DNA of 64,000 nucleotides from Antedon mediterranea (taxonomy: Eukaryota; Echinodermata; Crinoidea; Comatulida; Antedonidae), in the NCBI RefSeq assembly GCF_964355755.1, contig NC_092672.1:21076501-21140500 (forward strand), in the 5' to 3' direction. This document shows, in pieces, positions 58,981-64,000 of the stretch. A model generated the notes under the pieces. It did no database searches. It was not told the origin of the DNA and saw only the letters and a program-made list of their open reading frames with translations. Made by a program: the position numbers and the translations under genes. Position 1 is the first letter of the stretch. Every line of letters begins with the position of its first letter.

Positions 58981-61490
58981 AATTCGGTAAATCGCGCGTT
59001 ATTTCTAGAATGTTTACTCGATGGTATATAAAGTTGGTTCGTACTTTCTGTACTGATTTTAACCACCTGATGTAACCCTGTTTACTAATTAAATTGAGTT
59101 CGATAATTAGTTATTGACGATTAAAACGAATTTAGGTTCAACTATTTGCCCCAAATAGGGGTGTTTTTCGATCGTGGTATACACTGTCTAATGGATGTCC
59201 GTCTTGAAAAATACCCGCCACAAAAATGCGAGGAGGCTTCGCATTTTCCTATCTCCTCCTACGATAATTGTTTTTAATGGCTGAAAACCGGTTGAACAGC
59301 TAGAGTACACCATCATAATGTTGAAGACAGGCCGATTTTCTTTAAAAAATACTATTTTGATAGATTTAATATACGATATACAAATCTATTGATTTGCGAT
59401 GAATAGAACATCCCAATCTCTCAGTCTGCCAGAGTTTGGTTTAACACAAGTACTGTAGGTAAATTTATGAGCCCTTGGTTTAACACATACGGTAGGTAAA
59501 TATATGGGCCCTTTGAGAATAAACTTGTGAGATTGTGGATAGGCTCTACTGTTAGATATATAAACACATTATTATATACAAATACACTTTATACTGACAG
59601 TTCTTTCTCAACGTTTGTATTAATTAATAATTACCAAATATAAACGTCGTAGTTGTGTATCGTGACATGGTACTTTAATATTTCAATCGATTATGACAGT
59701 GACAGTTTTAACTAAACTAAATAAAGAATGTTCTCTAATATAATTAGGAATCTCTTGCCATACACGGGGAAAATTAGTGTACAATGAATATTTAAAAGAA
59801 ATAAATAAATAAATAAAATAAAAAAAGTATTAAATCGCAAATGTTTTACTGTATTTAGAGGTATATTATTTATAGGCCTATAAAACATGAAAAAAATATT
59901 TCGTTAGTGAGTGGATAAAGAATAATAATATTTTAAAATTGTTCCTCTTTGTACCTATCCGCTTTCCCATCCCTCAACCCTAATGTTACATACAAAACAC
60001 AAATTGGGTTTCTTTAAATGAGTCCAAATCAAAAACTTGATTTTGTGATAAGTTTCTCCTTCGGAAGTAATTCCCAGGGTGCTAATTTTAGTTGACTACA
60101 TAAATCATCGTGTCTATTTAAATTCGGTAAATCGCGCCTTACTTCTAGAATTTTCACTCGATGGTATGTAAAGTTGGTTCGTACTTTCGGTACTGATTTT
60201 AACCGCCTGATGTAACCCTGTTTACTAATTAAATTGAGTTAGATAATTAGTTATTGACGATTAAAACGAATTTAGGTTCAAAGATTTGCCCCAAATAGGG
60301 GTGTTTTCCGATCGTGGTATACACTGTCTAATTGATGTCCATCTTGAAAAATACCCGCCAAAAAAATGCGAGGAGGCTTCGCATTTTTCTATCTCCTCCT
60401 ACGACAATTGTTTTTAATAGCTGAAAACCGGTTGAACAGCTAGAGTACACCATCATAATGTTGAAGACAGGCCGATTTTCTTTAAAAAATACTATTTTGA
60501 TAGATTTAATATACGATTATACAAATGTATTGATTTGCGATGAATGGAACATCCCAATCTCTCAGTCTGCCAGAGTTTGGTTTAACACAAGTACTGTAGG
60601 TAAATTTATGAGCCCTTGGTTTAACACATACGGTAGGTAAATATATGGGCCCTTTGAGAATAAACTTGCAATACTTTGACAATACTGTAAATACCTATTA
60701 ACTATTTTTCATTTGAATCGAACATTTCTTACTGTGAATGTTCGTACTGTTAGATGTAATATAAAAATGTATACAAATAAACTTTATTACTGAGACTGTG
60801 GATAGGCTCTACTGTTAGATATACAAATAAACTTTATACTGACAGTTCCTTCTCAACGTTTGTATTAATTAATAATTACCAAAAATATAAACGTCGTAGT
60901 GGTGTATCGTGACATGTACTTTAATATTTCAATCGATTATGACAGTGACAGTTTTAACAAAGTATTAAATCGCAAATGTTTTAGGCCTACTGTATTTAGA
61001 GGTATATTATTTATAGGCCTATAAAACATGAACAAAATATTTCGTTACTCAGTGGATAAAGAATATATTTAAAAATTGTTCCTCTTTGTACCTATCCGCT
61101 TTCCCATCCCTCAACCCTAATGTTACATAGCGAGGAGGCTTCGCATTTTCCTATCTCCTCTTACGATAATTGTTTTTAATAGCTGAAAACCGGTTGAACA
61201 GCTAGAGTACACCATCATAATGTTGAAGACAGGCCGATTTTCTTTAAAAAATACTATTTTGATAGATTGCTAGAGTACACCATCATAATGTTGAAGACAG
61301 GCCGATTTTCTTTAAAAAATAATATTTTGATAGATTTAATATACGATTATACAAATGTATTGATTTGCGATGAATGGAACATCCAGTTTGGTTTAACACA
61401 AGTACTGTAGGTAAATTTATGAGCCCTTGGTTTAACACATACGGTAGGTAAATATATGGGCCCTTTGAGAATAAACTTGCAATAGGTTCG
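58981..61490. repeat. 1.14-kb tandem segmental duplication, 2.3 copies
   Basis: Copy 1 starts at 58,981 and copy 2 at 60,121 (AATTCGGTAAATCGCGC in both), with high identity through GAGCCCTTGGTTTAACAC. A third, 5'-truncated copy starts at about 61,130 (GCGAGGAGGCTTCGCATTTT) and contains a further internal repeat of GCTAGAGTACACCATCATAA. The unit includes a GCGAGGAGGCTTCGC hairpin. No gene was recognised; it looks like a duplicated transposon-derived segment. Confidence 0.9.
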
Positions 61491-62374
61491 GAAAATGTTA
61501 AAAACCAATTTCTATTATTTGAATCGGTAAACAGTTTCCATTTATTATACATTGATAATGAAACATGAAATATTCCTATTTATGTCCCTCGAGGTTCATT
61601 ACAATTTATATTTAGTAGTCCCACGGACTTCATCTTAGCCACTCCCCCGAGTGCTAAGGCCAAATTTATGATACCTTACTTTCTATGTAAGTTTAGTTAC
61701 AGTTAGTTCTTGACGATAATACAACGAATTTAGGTTACACCCTTCGGCCGCGAAAACGTTTCTGTACAAATATGATACCGATTGGCTTTATTTCATTCAA
61801 CAGCGACCATAATCTCGCCAATTACAGGATAGATAAACTATTTTATTATTGATGTGCTTATAAATTAAGACTCATGTAAACAGCTTGATTACATCATTTT
61901 ACAGACAAACGAAACTTTTTTAAACCTACTGTTTCAATAACTGAGTATAATACTGTATACGTTTTCATAAGTAAGTGCATATACATTTTCGTGTTTTCAT
62001 TGACGAGATTGTAATAGTAACTTCAGTAACTATTACAGTACTTATTTATTATACGACACAAGACAATTGTATCTGACAGGTACGTACATTATTCTAAAAA
62101 ATAAGTCTAGATAGATCCCTTGGGCGTCATAAATCACAGGCCAACAAATCAGTACTCATGACAGAAATTCGACCCAGTTTGGTTCACACAAATGTTTACA
62201 GGAAGTTCAACACCACAACCGATGATTTGCCCTAAATATTTAGGTAGACTACAGTTTAATTTTTCACTGAATAGGAGCTTGAATTTCCGATTTCCATTTC
62301 GCAGAATGTCTAGGTCTATTTATTTAGTTTGGTTCTTATAATATAAATACAATCAACTTTATTACTGCGGTTCC

Positions 62375-62645
62375 ATCACCACCACCACGTGCCGCCGCCC
62401 AATTCCCGTACATACATTTCCATTTCTCCCTAATTTCTTTAATCCACATAAATTAATTGTCCTTTATGGAATCCAGTATTGGTTTTGTTGTCTCTATTTC
62501 TGAATACCCCAATTAGGGGGACACTTCCGTTTTTGTTTAGTGTCCCAAAAAAGTCCCCGTCCGTGGATTCTACTGTATTCGAGAACCATCTGTGAGCACC
62601 CCTAGATGGTACGCGAGCGAAGCGAGCGTGCCATCTAGTTATGTG
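62375..62645. mobile_element. Possible Helitron-like 3' terminus
   Basis: The block ends in a GC-rich hairpin (GGTACGC-GAGCGAAGCGA-GCGTGCC) followed by ATCTAG and T, the layout of Helitron 3' ends (hairpin, then CTRR). CTAGATGG before the hairpin mirrors CCATCTAG after it, so a plain inverted repeat is the alternative. No replicase-helicase gene and no 5' end were found. 61,491-62,374 has a partial echo of the preceding segmental unit near 61,690-61,735 and nothing else. Confidence 0.35.
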
Positions 62646-63659
62646 AATGAACACTAAATATGAAAATAGACTGTAAGGAGTGGTAGGCAGTTGGTGCTAC
62701 AAATTGGTTTAATTTTGAGTTGATTGGTAAAGTCAGTATAGTTATCAAGATTTCTAGTCCAAGTTGAGTCCATAATTTGTCAGTTTGCACTGTAGTTCAT
62801 ATTAAAGCAAGAAATACTACCCTAACTATTATCAGATTAATTTATTTACAAATCTGATTTGTAATTTACAGTGTAGTATGGAAGGCTGCAATGAGTAGGT
62901 TTGAAAATAAACACTGAAATACTGGATTTGGATCAGAGTGCAAACCATTTTTGTAAATGTAAAAATTACACAATTGTGGGATGGTGTTAAGAGTATGGGA
63001 GGGGCATGTGCTTTCACCCCTAATTAGGAATGTCAGAGCCTAAAATCTGGGCAATCCCTAGGCTTGATTGTTTTTTTATCCAGTCACCATGCATCACAGA
63101 TTTACAAAGCCAATTAAATTGGACAGAAAAGTATGAGTCAAATGTAAAATTGTCATATTAAACATTTTTTTGAACGGCAACAGATTCTATGTAAAAGATG
63201 CCGAGATTGAATTCATTTTCTTAATTTTGTTTTTCTCTTTTGTTGGGGCAGTCCCCCTTTTATTGCACATATTATGATAAACAATATGATAAAAGTTATA
63301 TCTATCTATCAATGGATATTTATGTTATACATTTTTTACTGCACTTTTAAATTTTGGCCTATAGGCCTATAACACACACACATTCCTATTAGGGAGTGCA
63401 TTAATTGTCTCTTTTATCATAATTAACCTTAAAATGCACATTTAATCTTTTTAAAGTTATATATATGCATTATTTTTACAAAACGTCAACAATTGCAGAT
63501 CTAGTGTCTTTAACCAATATTAAAACCGATGTTGTAATTTCATGAATTAAGTCATAGATTGTATACCTTCCAAAACTCCTAAGCGTCAGAATCATTTTTT
63601 GTTAGGTCGTTTTCTGACTTAGTGTATTTATTATTATTATCAAGCAAAGTAAGAATGCA

Positions 63660-64000
63660 GTGGCGCACTCTCCGCATCTCATTCGTAACGATTCGTACAG
63701 AGGACACCGTCATACAACCGCGGCCCCTAGGCCTACCTATTGTTTAGCTGACAGTCAGTAAGCATAAATAAAAGTGTATATACGTCAAAAATGGAACGCT
63801 GTGGTTAACTACAGATCATCATCATAGAGGATATGTTAATAATAATATAGTACACTAACTGTGTGCTGTAGTATACATTATAGCAACCTACAGTATGTGT
63901 GGCTAGTATATGTATCATCATCATAGGATATGTTAATAATAATATAGTACACTAACTGTGTACTATAGTATACATTATAGCAACCTACAGTATGTGTGGC
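63660..64000. repeat. Dispersed repeat related to 29,280-29,460, with local duplication
   Basis: ACGATTCGTACAGAGGACACCG, a TATTGTTTAGCTGACAGTCAG stretch and CATCATAGAGGATAT match, with divergence, the right part of the TIR element that interrupts the 23-bp array (about 29,293-29,460). Within it, AGGATATGTTAATAATAATA to CAGTATGTGTGGC is tandemly duplicated (about 63,829 and 63,927), the second copy reaching the window edge. 62,646-63,659 has no recognised feature. Confidence 0.65.

Noticed and set aside
62439-62654. 71-residue minus frame
   Set aside because: Covers the putative transposon terminus with its hairpin; no recognisable product.

Overview
This is AT-rich animal genomic DNA with long introns, GT-AG splice sites, tRNA-derived SINEs, non-LTR and Penelope retroelements, TIR/foldback elements and many minisatellites. 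Nothing bacterial, CRISPR-like or operon-like is present. The gene content (ankyrin repeats, death domains and a ROC-COR GTPase in one protein) and the abundant TAGGCCTA palindrome suggest a marine invertebrate deuterostome such as an echinoderm. That placement is an inference, not something the sequence proves.

Positions 1 to 47,780 hold one plus-strand multi-exon gene whose 5' end lies before the window or was not recognised. Reading through the inferred splice sites gives: ankyrin-repeat exons (1,937; 7,488; 16,228; 19,436), two short linker exons, a death-domain exon (21,333), a ROC GTPase domain (P-loop exon at 22,064, switch II exon at 36,268, G4-like exon at 37,256), a COR domain (39,318 to 45,450) and two C-terminal death-domain exons (46,621 and 47,524, the last with the stop). 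Most splice phases agree across the gene. The copy shown is disrupted: a one-base frameshift lies in the COR exon at 39,489, an in-frame TGA lies at 43,574, and an extra upstream copy of one ROC exon carries a nonsense codon. It is either a decaying gene, a null allele, or contains sequencing errors.

The introns are swollen by repeats. A segment of at least 3 kb containing one ankyrin exon is duplicated 5.5 kb apart (1-3,019 and 5,544-8,602). A 4.3 kb foldback element occupies 11,393-15,705. A SINE, a palindromic MITE, a tRNA-like gene inside a repeat, and a 1.6 kb TIR element (24,360-25,936) follow. At 26,340-32,420 lies a roughly 4 kb array of 23-bp units that begins exactly at a splice donor and repeats that donor about 170 times, split by a 2.07 kb TIR element with a 1 kb internal palindrome. 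A Penelope-like fragment and two decayed LINEs sit in the ROC/COR introns.

From 47,781 to the end no complete gene was recognised. This part holds minisatellites (112, 85, 39 and 60 bp units), a decayed LINE, two weak caspase-like coding traces (54,909 and 56,800), a 60-bp array with inverted flank copies, a 1.14 kb tandem segmental duplication (58,981-61,490), a Helitron-like hairpin and, at the right edge, a relative of the element that interrupts the 23-bp array.
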